Assembly: GCA_030602145.1 (NCBI GenBank) | Contig: JAUWAH010000125.1 | Coordinates: 1-6,974, forward strand | Direction: 5' to 3' | Origin: Desulfobulbus sp. | GTDB lineage: Bacteria; Desulfobacterota; Desulfobulbia; Desulfobulbales; Desulfobulbaceae | Length of the DNA stretch: 6,974 nucleotides | In this document: one piece after another, positions 1 through 6,090 of the stretch | How the letters are laid out: every line of letters begins with the position of its first letter | How positions within the stretch are numbered: the stretch's first letter is position 1 | The notes under the pieces: generated by a model | What the model saw: the letters and a program-made list of their open reading frames with translations, nothing else | What the model was told of the DNA's origin: nothing | The model's database searches: none | Position numbers and translations under genes: made by a program

Positions 1-29
1 GCAGATCCTGAACGCTGAACACCTCCTTG
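1..29. repeat. 29-nt perfect direct repeat, copy 1
   Basis: Bases 1-29 match bases 837-865 exactly; the match ends at base 30 (T here, G at 866). Because it starts at the first base of the window, the true repeat may extend further left. It encodes KEVFSVQDL on the minus strand in the frame used by the 355-936 gene. Confidence 0.9.
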
Positions 30-36
30 TTTTCAT
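1..36 (-). CDS. 5' end of a further early gene, cut by window edge (frame uncertain)
   Basis: The stop of the upstream four-cysteine HTH gene overlaps an ATG at 36-34 (ATGA junction) that is preceded by GGAGG at good spacing, so a translationally coupled gene probably starts here; only 12 codons are visible (MKTRRCSAFRIC). However, bases 1-29 are identical to bases 837-865, inside the winged-helix gene. In that gene's reading frame the visible piece would read KEVFSVQDL, which is a different frame from the ATG at 36. That second frame has its own ATG at 58-56 but only a weak ribosome site. The downstream gene may therefore be a paralogue of the winged-helix gene starting at 58, or an unrelated or frameshifted reading from 36. 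A gene start is likely; its identity is open. Confidence 0.4.
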   Translation of the reverse strand, partial: MKTRRCSAFRIC

Positions 37-365
37 TGTTCCTCCCTCGGATCCGCATTGTTCGAACAACCCCGGCAGGCCTGGAACATCCGCACCCGGT
101 GCGGATTGGCCGAACTGAACGGCCGCCGGCGTTCCTCCACGCACTGCGGATAGGTGATAGTACCCAGGATCGGGCAATCCACCTCCGTCGTGCCAAACAC
201 CTCTTCAACCCGCGTTAAAAAGGCAATCAACAACCCTTTGTACTGCCCGGCCAGCACCTGCGAGATGGTGGCCGCGCTGTATCCCAGCATCCTGGCCACC
301 TTCGCCTGGCTGCCATGGGTGGCCACGGCTTCGCGCAACAACTCCAGCCGGTCGTCATTGGTCAT
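33..365 (-). CDS. Small HTH protein with four-cysteine C-terminal half
   Basis: This 110-residue protein has an N-terminal XRE/Mu-B-like helix-turn-helix (about residues 18-44, with AKVARMLGYSAATISQVLAG). The C-terminal half carries cysteines at 64, 75, 97 and 100, ending in a CxxC pair (CRGC), which could bind zinc or an iron-sulfur cluster. I recall this HTH-plus-cysteine layout from early regions of Mu-like prophages, but no function is established to my knowledge. The start at 365 has GAGGTG at suitable spacing and overlaps the end of the preceding winged-helix gene by 11 nt, so translation is probably coupled. The HTH resembles the N-terminal domain of Mu B, which the B protein here lacks; it may act as a separate DNA-binding partner or a late regulator. 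The role is inferred only. Confidence 0.85.
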   Translation of the reverse strand: MTNDDRLELLREAVATHGSQAKVARMLGYSAATISQVLAGQYKGLLIAFLTRVEEVFGTTEVDCPILGTITYPQCVEERRRPFSSANPHRVRMFQACRGCSNNADPREEQ

Positions 366-936
366 GGGCCACCTCGCTTCTCCATCGCACCTGGTTGGTG
401 TTTGGGTCCCACACCACCTTGGTCCGCTGGATCATCGGCGCCTTGGGGCCAGTGTACGCCGAGGGCAGCATAGTGTAGCTGCCATCTCCATGGCGCTGCA
501 GGTAGCCGGCAAAAAACAGGTGGCGGGCATACTCCTCGGCGGTCGATTCCTTGACCTCGCAGCCGGGCGTCCGGGCATGGATGGCCAGGTCGCGGACGGT
601 GAAGGTCTTCAGCACCCGCATCGCCTTCCACATATTCTCCCTCCCTTTGCCCTGGGTCACCGGTGAGCCGTCCTTGCGCACTCTGGGGGCATCGACCCCC
701 ACGTCCCTGACTAGCCGCCAGCAGGGGGCAGCGCCTTGCCGCAGTTCCTTCGCGGGCACCCGCTCCACATAGCCGGCATTCTCCAGGCCGATGACGTATT
801 CCCGCACCGAGTCGGGCTTCATCACCGTCTCTTCCCGCAGATCCTGAACGCTGAACACCTCCTTGGCCCGGATGGCGTTCCACACCGCCTGGCGGGTATC
901 GAACCCGTTTCGTTTGTGCATCGGTTTCAGCGGCAT
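355..936 (-). CDS. Protein with two tandem winged-helix-like repeats
   Basis: I do not recognise a named family for this 193-residue protein. It contains an internal duplication: residues 18-34 (VWNAIRAKEVFSVQDLR) align with 102-118 (MWKAMRVLKTFTVRDLA), and residues 42-60 (DSVREYVIGLENAGYVERV) align with 131-149. Each unit has the length and pattern of a winged-helix DNA-binding fold: a helix, a short VFSVQDL-like segment, a recognition helix, then GYxxR. A Lys/Arg/Gly linker (about 85-100) joins them, and a tail follows (residues 162-185, GPKAPMIQRTKVVWDPNT). The start at 936 is chosen for its GAGGAG site 7 nt upstream; it overlaps the end of B by 10 nt. ATG at 921 is an alternative. Position after A and B suggests an early regulatory or DNA-transaction role. 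Part of its DNA (837-865) recurs at the window's left edge. Confidence 0.85.
   Translation of the reverse strand: MPLKPMHKRNGFDTRQAVWNAIRAKEVFSVQDLREETVMKPDSVREYVIGLENAGYVERVPAKELRQGAAPCWRLVRDVGVDAPRVRKDGSPVTQGKGRENMWKAMRVLKTFTVRDLAIHARTPGCEVKESTAEEYARHLFFAGYLQRHGDGSYTMLPSAYTGPKAPMIQRTKVVWDPNTNQVRWRSEVAHDQ
837..865. repeat. 29-nt perfect direct repeat, copy 2
   Basis: This copy lies inside the first winged-helix-like unit of the 355-936 gene, coding KEVFSVQDL on the minus strand. It is identical to bases 1-29. Confidence 0.9.
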
Positions 937-1676
937 GGGATGCTCCTCTGCGGGGCGTCGCCGGTGAAGAACGGCTCATCCCCCCATTCCTGCAGGCCGA
1001 TGGTGCTGGAGCCCCGCTTGTGGGCGATCTCCTCGGCCTTGGCCAGGTTGACCACCACCCGCCGGGCCGAGCCGCTGCTTTCCCCGACAATCCGTTCCAG
1101 CAGATCGTCCCGGACGTCGAGGCCAGGGTGATACAGCCCCTTGAGGTGCCGGGCATCGTCCATGTCGGTCGGCTGCGCCGGCACCCAATCGAGGATGCGG
1201 CCGTGGAAGCGCTCCCACTGCATCAGCTTGTGGGGCAGCTTCTCCTCGCCGATCAGCAGGATGGTGGCCTTGGAGCCGTCGTGGATGTCGCGGATCAGCT
1301 CCACCGCGTTCTTGCTCAGCAGCTTGTCCATCTCATCGATAATCAGCGGCCGCCGGCTCTTGGCCAGTTGCTCGCAGACCTGGTCCACCATCTCCCAGAG
1401 GGATTTTTTCGGCGGGATGCCCATGTCGCCCAGCAGGCTGACCAGGAGCGACTTGCGCACCCAGGTGTCCTTGCAGGCGATGTAGTAGGCATCGTTCACC
1501 AGGTGCACATAGAGCGCCGCCGTGGTCTTGCCCCAGCCGCTCGGCCCGTAGAAGCAGATCATCCCCGGCAGGTGCCCCGGCCGCTCCATCGCCTTGGTCA
1601 GGGCCATCTCGCACAGGCTGACATTGGTCAGCGGTGCGGTGGTCCGGTTCATGCCGCCCTTGTTTTTTGGGTTCAT
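927..1676 (-). CDS. B: Mu B-type AAA+ ATPase, transposition target-selection protein
   Basis: In phage Mu, B forms ATP-dependent filaments on target DNA, delivers it to the transposase, stimulates A and gives target immunity. This 249-residue homologue has a Walker A motif (GPSGWGKT, 44-51), a Walker B motif (LIIDEMD, 111-117), a sensor-1 stretch (ATILLIGEE, about 137-145), an arginine-containing ERFHGR segment (155-160) and a sensor-2-like GSARR (202-206). It lies directly downstream of A, as in Mu. The start at 1676 follows AGAAGGAGAAT at good spacing; the frame stays open further upstream, but that extension runs through the hairpins into the A gene and does not look like protein. It is shorter than Mu B (312 residues), mainly because the N-terminal helix-turn-helix is absent. 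Family assignment is firm; assignment as B rests on context and motifs. Confidence 0.9.
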   Translation of the reverse strand: MNPKNKGGMNRTTAPLTNVSLCEMALTKAMERPGHLPGMICFYGPSGWGKTTAALYVHLVNDAYYIACKDTWVRKSLLVSLLGDMGIPPKKSLWEMVDQVCEQLAKSRRPLIIDEMDKLLSKNAVELIRDIHDGSKATILLIGEEKLPHKLMQWERFHGRILDWVPAQPTDMDDARHLKGLYHPGLDVRDDLLERIVGESSGSARRVVVNLAKAEEIAHKRGSSTIGLQEWGDEPFFTGDAPQRSIPCR

Positions 1677-1700
1677 CGCGTGTATTCTCCTTCTACTCTC

Positions 1701-1724
1701 TTTTTTTGGGCACCCCAGGTGCCC
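1701..1724. other. Hairpin in the A-B gap with adjoining T7 run
   Basis: The arms GGGCACC (1708-1714) and GGTGCCC (1718-1724) are a perfect 7-bp stem with a 3-nt loop, preceded on the + strand by seven T (1701-1707). In the A-to-B mRNA the stem is followed by seven A, so it is not a terminator in that direction. It sits just upstream of B's ribosome site and could influence mRNA processing or B translation. Confidence 0.6.
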
Positions 1725-1729
1725 GCCTG

Positions 1730-1760
1730 GAGCCGTGTTCGCACCACGGCTCTTTTTTAT
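1730..1760 (+). terminator. Intrinsic-terminator-like hairpin facing against the A-B operon
   Basis: The arms GAGCCGTG (1730-1737) and CACGGCTC (1745-1752) form a perfect 8-bp GC-rich stem with a 7-nt loop. The last arm runs straight into a T run (TCTTTTTTAT, 1751-1760). It has the form of a rho-independent terminator for rightward transcription, which would be antisense to the transposase operon. In the leftward A-B message it is a hairpin preceded by an A run, just after the A stop codon (1759-1757), so it should not end that message. Confidence 0.6.
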
Positions 1761-3853
1761 CCCTGCTGTTCCAGTTGCCGGAAGTTGTCCTCGATCTTCT
1801 TGAAAGCCCGGTAACTGGCCGTCTGGCAGTAGCCCTCGTAAAACTGCACCGCCGCCTCTTCCAGGGTCTCGCCGTCCCGCAGCCGCGCATCCAACTCCTT
1901 CCACAGCCGGTACTGGCTGCGGTCATCCTTGGGCACTTGGAATGTGGGCGCCTGCTCCAACTTGGCGGTGAGTTGCCGCTTGGCCTCCTCGATCTTCTTT
2001 TTCTGCTTGGGCTCGATGGAGAGGATTTCCGCCTGTTTCCGTGGCCGGGCAACGATCTCGATCACCCCGAGCTGCTCGTCGTAAATCTCTTCAAGCTGCT
2101 GTTCCTTGATCTCTTTGCGCCGCTTGGTGCGCTGATCCTGGGCCTGCTCGATCATGGTATTGGGGACGAAGTCGACTAGGTTCTTGTCGTACCAGGCATA
2201 ACCGATCAACCGGCCGTCCATGTCCCAGACCTGCACCTTGGTGGCGTCCTCAGGAAAATACGCCACCTGCACTTCCTTGCGGTCGTAATGGGCCAGGTCG
2301 GCGTTGTAGTAGTGATTGTTGCCCAGTTGCACCGTGGCCCGGTTCACTGTTCTGGTCTCCCTCGGCAGCCACAGCACTTCGACCTCGGCCTCGGTCAACT
2401 GGTGTTCCTTCGGGTCCCAGCCGTCGGCGACATGCCAGGCCCAGCATTCCAGCGGTGACATGTGTCGCTTCAGGCCGGTTTCCGGGTCCTTGATTTTCTG
2501 CAGGGCGGAATGGGGGCGGCGGTTGTACTCGTCGATCATCTGCCGGCAGTAATCCTGGAACTGCGGCCAGCTCATCACCAGCTCGCTTCTCCCCTGGTGC
2601 TTCATATCCTTCTCGATCTGGATGTAATTCTTCCGGCGGACCCCCTTGTCCATGGAGGAAGTGGTGCAGGAGGGCAGGAACTTGGCGCCCCGGATCCACA
2701 GCGATTTGTTGGACACCTCGATCAGGCCGCGTCCCTGGGGATTACCCGGACGGCCCTTGGTGAAGGTGGTGCCGATGCGGGCAAACAAACCGGTGACGTC
2801 ATCGGTGTTGATCTTGGCGATGTTGCCGGAGCCGCCGTCGGTGTAGAGGATGTCGAAGATCCCGCCGCAGGGCTTCTGCTCATTGACCATGGCCGCGTGC
2901 CGGATTGCGGCCGCCACCGTCAAGGCCGATTCCGCCAGGCCCGCCGACCAACCCAGGGCCACCTTGGACACCACATCGATCACCGCGCACACCTCGGGAT
3001 GAAACGGCCTGCCGTGGGTCGGATGGGCCACATAGGCCTTGAAGCTGTGTCCGTCGCACTGGCCGATGGTCATGGGCCGCAGGCCGCTGGTGTCCCGCTT
3101 GACATATCCTTTCAGCGCCCGGTAGGCCGATCCGGTGCGCCGGCCCTTCTCCCGGTCGAGCACCGACCGCTTGTTGTGCCATCGCAGCACCTGGTGATAA
3201 CTAGGAACTTTCATCCCTTCTGGCAGGATCTTGGTCATCTCTTCAATGGCCTCGGGGATGGTGGGGTTGCTGGGCAGTTGGTAGAATTTCATGAAGAAGG
3301 GCACCCACTCGGGCACCTCGGATTTCTCCATACCCTTAGGCGCCAGGGCAGCGATGCCGTAACGCCGGACGACCCGCTGCCAGCTCAACACCAGCGACCG
3401 GGAAAGGGTGCGCTCATCGCCCTTGCGGGCGTTGGCCTGGGCCACGCAGCGCATCAGGTGATCGGGCAACTCTTCTCGCCGTGCCATCTCCACCAGGGCA
3501 TCCACGGCCCGGTTGGTGCCGTGCAGTTTCTGCAGTTGCTCGAACTCCCGGTACAGGGTGACGCGGGCCTCGAAGATCTCCCGCTGCCAGTTTTTCAGGT
3601 CCGTCAGCTTCTGGTCCACTTGTTCGCGGATCACCAGCTCCTTGTCCTTGGTTGGCGCCGGGGCGAATTTGAAGTGCAGCGCGGCCTGGGTCTCGGTGGG
3701 CAGGGAGGAGAGGTGGTATTCCTTGCCACCGCCCTGGCCCTGGCTGTACCGGGCCATCCAGTGCTCCTTCTTGGCCTTTTTGAGTATTCCCGGAACGGAT
3801 GAAGGCAAGCCCTGCAGGCTCGTCAACTCGGATATCTTGAACCACTGTTTCAT
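1757..3853 (-). CDS. A: Mu A-type DDE transposase
   Basis: This enzyme would cut and join phage DNA ends during integration and replicative transposition. It has 698 residues; Mu A has 663. Residues 1-60 match the Mu A N-terminal winged-helix domain, which binds the operator/enhancer (ISELTSLQGLPSSVPGILKK, then GGGKEYHLSSLP). Residues about 70-250 fit the end-binding region. The catalytic triad is D267 (GQCDGHS), D339 (LYTDGGSG) and E379 (GRGLIEVSNKS), close to Mu's D269, D336 and E392. A beta-barrel-like segment (about 500-552) and a basic, helix-rich C-terminus (RTKRRKEIKEQQ at 575-586) follow, matching the regions of Mu A that aid catalysis and contact B. The start at 3853 has GGAGGG 5-6 nt upstream and overlaps the stop of the Ner-like gene (ATGA). 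All catalytic residues are intact, so it looks functional. Confidence 0.97.
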   Translation of the reverse strand: MKQWFKISELTSLQGLPSSVPGILKKAKKEHWMARYSQGQGGGKEYHLSSLPTETQAALHFKFAPAPTKDKELVIREQVDQKLTDLKNWQREIFEARVTLYREFEQLQKLHGTNRAVDALVEMARREELPDHLMRCVAQANARKGDERTLSRSLVLSWQRVVRRYGIAALAPKGMEKSEVPEWVPFFMKFYQLPSNPTIPEAIEEMTKILPEGMKVPSYHQVLRWHNKRSVLDREKGRRTGSAYRALKGYVKRDTSGLRPMTIGQCDGHSFKAYVAHPTHGRPFHPEVCAVIDVVSKVALGWSAGLAESALTVAAAIRHAAMVNEQKPCGGIFDILYTDGGSGNIAKINTDDVTGLFARIGTTFTKGRPGNPQGRGLIEVSNKSLWIRGAKFLPSCTTSSMDKGVRRKNYIQIEKDMKHQGRSELVMSWPQFQDYCRQMIDEYNRRPHSALQKIKDPETGLKRHMSPLECWAWHVADGWDPKEHQLTEAEVEVLWLPRETRTVNRATVQLGNNHYYNADLAHYDRKEVQVAYFPEDATKVQVWDMDGRLIGYAWYDKNLVDFVPNTMIEQAQDQRTKRRKEIKEQQLEEIYDEQLGVIEIVARPRKQAEILSIEPKQKKKIEEAKRQLTAKLEQAPTFQVPKDDRSQYRLWKELDARLRDGETLEEAAVQFYEGYCQTASYRAFKKIEDNFRQLEQQG

Positions 3854-4065
3854 GCGGCCCTCCGCATGTCATCGGGCAGGGCCAGGTATTTCCTCGGGCA
3901 GCCGTTGTCCTCCAGCCAGGCGAGGACCTTCCGGTTATGTTCATGCCCTTCAATGGTAGCCCACACCGTCTTGTTGTCCCGATAGCCCAGAGCAGCCTGG
4001 ATCGTGACCAGCTTGAAACCGTTTCGTTTGAGCCACACCCGTATTTCCACGCTGTTTCGCTTCAT
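3850..4065 (-). CDS. Ner-like small helix-turn-helix regulator
   Basis: This is a 71-residue basic protein directly upstream of A. An HTH is visible at about residues 14-40 (NGFKLVTIQAALGYRDNKTV), followed by NRKVLAWLEDNG. Mu Ner (75 residues), which represses early and repressor promoters and sits just before A, has the same size, position and a similar pattern (LKKRKLSLSALSRQFGY). Homology is plausible, not proven. The start at 4065 is chosen because it lies 7 nt after the stop of the ParB-like gene; the frame is open to 4179, but that would overlap the ParB-like gene deeply with a Cys/His/Arg-rich segment. There is no clear Shine-Dalgarno, so translation probably depends on coupling with the gene upstream. 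Its stop overlaps the transposase start by 4 nt. Confidence 0.75.
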   Translation of the reverse strand: MKRNSVEIRVWLKRNGFKLVTIQAALGYRDNKTVWATIEGHEHNRKVLAWLEDNGCPRKYLALPDDMRRAA

Positions 4066-4072
4066 CGTCCGG

Positions 4073-4972
4073 TCATGCCTGCAGGTTGGTCGGTTCAAGC
4101 AGCAGATCATCAAACACCTCCCGTGCCTGTGCCTCGTTTTCGTATTCGCCGTACACCAGCCAACTCCCGGCCGCTTCAAGTTGCTCGATCATGGTTTTGT
4201 TGGCGCCGATCCGGAAGATGCCGAACCCGGCCGCCAGCAGTTTTCCCAGGTTGCCGGTCCTCCAGACGATCTTTTGGTCGCGGATGGCCTGATCCCCGCA
4301 GTCGCCGACCACCTTGGCCAGGTTGGTCAGAGTGGTGAAGACCGTCTCCCGGGCGGTGTGTTTCCAGCCGGCCTGGCGTTCAACCTCGATCTGCCCGAGG
4401 AAGCTTTCCCAGGCCTGGATAAACTCGGCCGATTGACGGGTCGTTTTGGCGGTCTTCCGTGGCTTGATCGTTTTGCCGGCCTGGCGGATGGCGCCGCCCA
4501 CCTGTTCGCCCTTGAAGGCCTTGACCGCGTTCTTCACGGTTTTGGCGGTGAGCTTGAGGGGCTGTTCCACCTCGGCCGCAGCCCGCTTGGTGTCAATGAG
4601 CTGGCCCCAGACCTGCTGCTGCTCCTCCGGTTCCAGCCTGGCCAGTTCGCGGGCCTGGGACTCGTTGGCCGGCATCAGTTCCCAATCGATGCTGCCGTCC
4701 TCCTTCACGCCAATTGGGGTGAGATTCTCAATCACCCTCGAGGCGGAGATAAGGCGGTCGGCATATTGAAAGCTCATGTCCCACAATTGCCGGCAGTAGC
4801 CTTCCCAGGTCCGGCCGCCGTCGGTGCGGTACAGCCGGCTCTCCCGGATCTCCAAAAGGGCGTTGCCCACCGCCACATAGGCCAGGAAGTTCTCCCGGAT
4901 GATGGCTTCCAGTGCCGAAAGCCGGGTCTGTTCGACAGGGGTTAAAGGTTTGTCTTCGATGATCAGTTCCAT
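4073..4972 (-). CDS. ParB-like HTH phage protein of unknown role
   Basis: This is a 299-residue soluble protein. The N-terminal third (about residues 25-90) resembles the HTH segment of ParB/Spo0J-like and related phage/plasmid proteins: VGNALLEIRESRLYRTDGG, then TWEGYCRQLWDMSFQYADRL with ISASRVIENL. Middle residues 140-180 form a basic Lys/Arg/Thr-rich linker (TAKTVKNAVKAFK and KTIKPRKTAKTTRQ), likely a nucleic-acid contact. The C-terminal part (180-299) is mixed alpha/beta and unrecognised. No ParB nuclease or NTPase motif (GxxRxxA) is seen, so a partition role is not supported; DNA-binding regulation is more likely. The start at 4972 has AAGGAA 6 nt upstream, formed partly from the preceding gene's TAA stop, with a gap of only 9 nt. 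Confidence 0.85.
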   Translation of the reverse strand: MELIIEDKPLTPVEQTRLSALEAIIRENFLAYVAVGNALLEIRESRLYRTDGGRTWEGYCRQLWDMSFQYADRLISASRVIENLTPIGVKEDGSIDWELMPANESQARELARLEPEEQQQVWGQLIDTKRAAAEVEQPLKLTAKTVKNAVKAFKGEQVGGAIRQAGKTIKPRKTAKTTRQSAEFIQAWESFLGQIEVERQAGWKHTARETVFTTLTNLAKVVGDCGDQAIRDQKIVWRTGNLGKLLAAGFGIFRIGANKTMIEQLEAAGSWLVYGEYENEAQAREVFDDLLLEPTNLQA

Positions 4973-4981
4973 GTCTGTTCC

Positions 4982-5404
4982 TTACAGTTCGGCTTTGAGT
5001 TTCTTCATCATTGCCTGCTTCCGCTTGACCTCCTGGTCCAGTTCGGCGAGTTGCAGCAGTTTGGCCTGCTTGTCGTCGATCACCCGCCATCCCAGGGGAG
5101 TCACCATGACCTGCAGCGGCTCTATGCTGTTCACCGCCGCGCAGAACACCGGCAGGGCCTTGGCCGGGATCACCCGTTCCTTGTCTTCAGGGTTGAGCCA
5201 TTTCTCCAGGGTGGCCATGGTCAGGTTCGGCCCGGTTCCCTTCACCAGCCGGACCCCGTAGCGGTCGGCCAGTTGGTTGATTCGGTCGCACAGCTCGTCC
5301 CTCGACAGCCCGGTGGCGTCGGCAGCCCTGGCCATGGCGGTTTTGAGATCCCGCAGGATGTTCAAGGTGGGGGCGGTGTCGAAGAGGCCGAGCTGGGTAG
5401 CCAT
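4982..5404 (-). CDS. Small HTH / coiled-coil phage protein
   Basis: This 140-residue protein has a helix-turn-helix-like region (about residues 33-72: GLSRDELCDRINQL, then LTMATLEKWLNPE) followed by IPAKALPVFCAAVNS. This is the pattern of small phage regulators whose HTH is followed by a helix choosing developmental fate; I cannot name the family. The last 30 residues (111-140) are charged and heptad-like (AKLLQLAELDQEVKRKQAMM), a probable coiled coil for oligomerisation. The start at 5404 is chosen over the longer reading (to 5494) because it has GAGGAG 8 nt upstream and the TGATG overlap with the stop of the preceding gene; the extra N-terminus would lie wholly inside that gene. Likely a DNA-binding early regulator by inference. 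Confidence 0.8.
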   Translation of the reverse strand: MATQLGLFDTAPTLNILRDLKTAMARAADATGLSRDELCDRINQLADRYGVRLVKGTGPNLTMATLEKWLNPEDKERVIPAKALPVFCAAVNSIEPLQVMVTPLGWRVIDDKQAKLLQLAELDQEVKRKQAMMKKLKAEL

Positions 5405-5697
5405 CAGGTGCGCTCCTCGTAAAGTCGTTGAACGATCCTCACTGCCTGCTCCAGAGTGAAGAAGCCGTACTTGTAGCCTTTCCGTCCATACCATCGCCCA
5501 TCAACACGCAACCGGAAATACTGATGCCAGTATTCCCGGTTGCGTAGTGGTGGATGCGGGTGCATGGTCTTTCGGAAGGGGCTCCAGTTCGACCGCCACT
5601 GTTCCGCGCGGAACAGTTCAATCCGCAGTGGTTTTTTGCCCTCTGTGGCGGCATTCCCCCACCGCCAGACAATGTCGGGTATCCTCTCCTCGCTCAT
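5404..5697 (-). CDS. Hypothetical Trp/Arg-rich phage protein
   Basis: I do not recognise this 97-residue protein. It is rich in aromatic and basic residues (WRWGN, EQWRSNWSPFRKTM, REYWHQYFRLRVDGRWYGRKGYKYGFF), then ends in a predicted helix (TLEQAVRIVQRLYEE). The RVDGRWYGRKGYKYGFFT segment looks like a beta hairpin or small beta sheet, as in small nucleic-acid-binding folds (AP2-like or integrase N-terminal type domains), but this is only a resemblance. No signal peptide, membrane segment or cysteines are present. The start at 5697 has AGGGGC at proper spacing and lies one base after the stop of the gene upstream; its stop overlaps the next start by one base. The packing supports it as a real member of the early operon. 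Confidence 0.75.
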   Translation of the reverse strand: MSEERIPDIVWRWGNAATEGKKPLRIELFRAEQWRSNWSPFRKTMHPHPPLRNREYWHQYFRLRVDGRWYGRKGYKYGFFTLEQAVRIVQRLYEERT

Positions 5698-5698
5698 C

Positions 5699-6064
5699 TC
5701 AGCCCCTAGCCATGGCCACTCCCAACCTGCCCTCCCTGGTGATGGCTAGGAAGGAGTCGAACCCGTCCATGATGACCTGAAGCCATTCGTTGACGGTGGC
5801 GGTCGTGCTGGCGTAAACGGCTACCTTGTTGTTGGCCAGCCAGTGGGCAAGTTCCTCGGCCGTGGCAAAAACCGGGCTGATCGGCGTACCCTCGGAGGTG
5901 GTCTCGTACATCATCAGGTGGGTGGCTTCCTTGCTGCTCCAGGTCGGCATGTATCCATCTTCGCTGGGAAGGCCCTCCTCACCGTGAAACAGTGGAATGA
6001 AGCGGCCCCTTGTGTCTTTGGGGTGCTGCCATCCTGCGGGGACTCGCCGTGCTTCTCGCGCCAT
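5699..6064 (-). CDS. Conserved-type phage protein starting MAREARRVP
   Basis: This 121-residue protein opens with MAREARRVPAGWQHPKDTRG and RFIPLF, an N-terminal signature that I recall from many small prophage proteins of unknown function. A Ser/Thr-rich middle (about 42-66) leads into two helical segments (FATAEELAHWLANNK and TATVNEWLQVIMDG). No catalytic motif, cysteine cluster or membrane segment is visible. The start at 6064 has AGGAGA 6-7 nt upstream and is the first well-supported gene after the leftward promoter, so it should be the most promptly expressed early protein. A role in host take-over or regulation is possible but unsupported. Confidence 0.8.
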   Translation of the reverse strand: MAREARRVPAGWQHPKDTRGRFIPLFHGEEGLPSEDGYMPTWSSKEATHLMMYETTSEGTPISPVFATAEELAHWLANNKVAVYASTTATVNEWLQVIMDGFDSFLAITREGRLGVAMARG

Positions 6065-6090
6065 GGTGTTCTCCTCGTTTATGCTTGCCG

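Noticed and set aside
362..1156. 264-codon minus-strand frame overlapping B and the winged-helix gene
   Set aside because: Out-of-frame shadow rich in Arg, Pro and Gly; the motif-bearing frames are those of the two overlapping genes.
1740..1760. A-rich slippery run plus hairpin just after the transposase gene, as a programmed frameshift to B
   Set aside because: The TAA stop of A comes before the A run, so ribosomes terminate before reaching it, and B has its own strong start.
1677..1904. N-terminal extension of B up to 1904
   Set aside because: It would run through both hairpins and into the 3' end of A, codes a Gly/Arg-rich non-conserved stretch, and a strong ribosome site exists at 1676.
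2462..3802. 446-codon open frame on the + strand, and similar long + frames at 1020-1814 and 4004-4945
   Set aside because: They lie opposite the transposase, ATPase and ParB-like genes, have the low-complexity Gly/Leu/Arg/Pro composition of GC-rich antisense frames, and show no domain or ribosome-site support.
5405..5494. Longer start for the 140-residue protein
   Set aside because: The extra 30 codons lie wholly inside the upstream gene; the ATG at 5404 has a good GAGGAG site and the typical one-base stop/start overlap.
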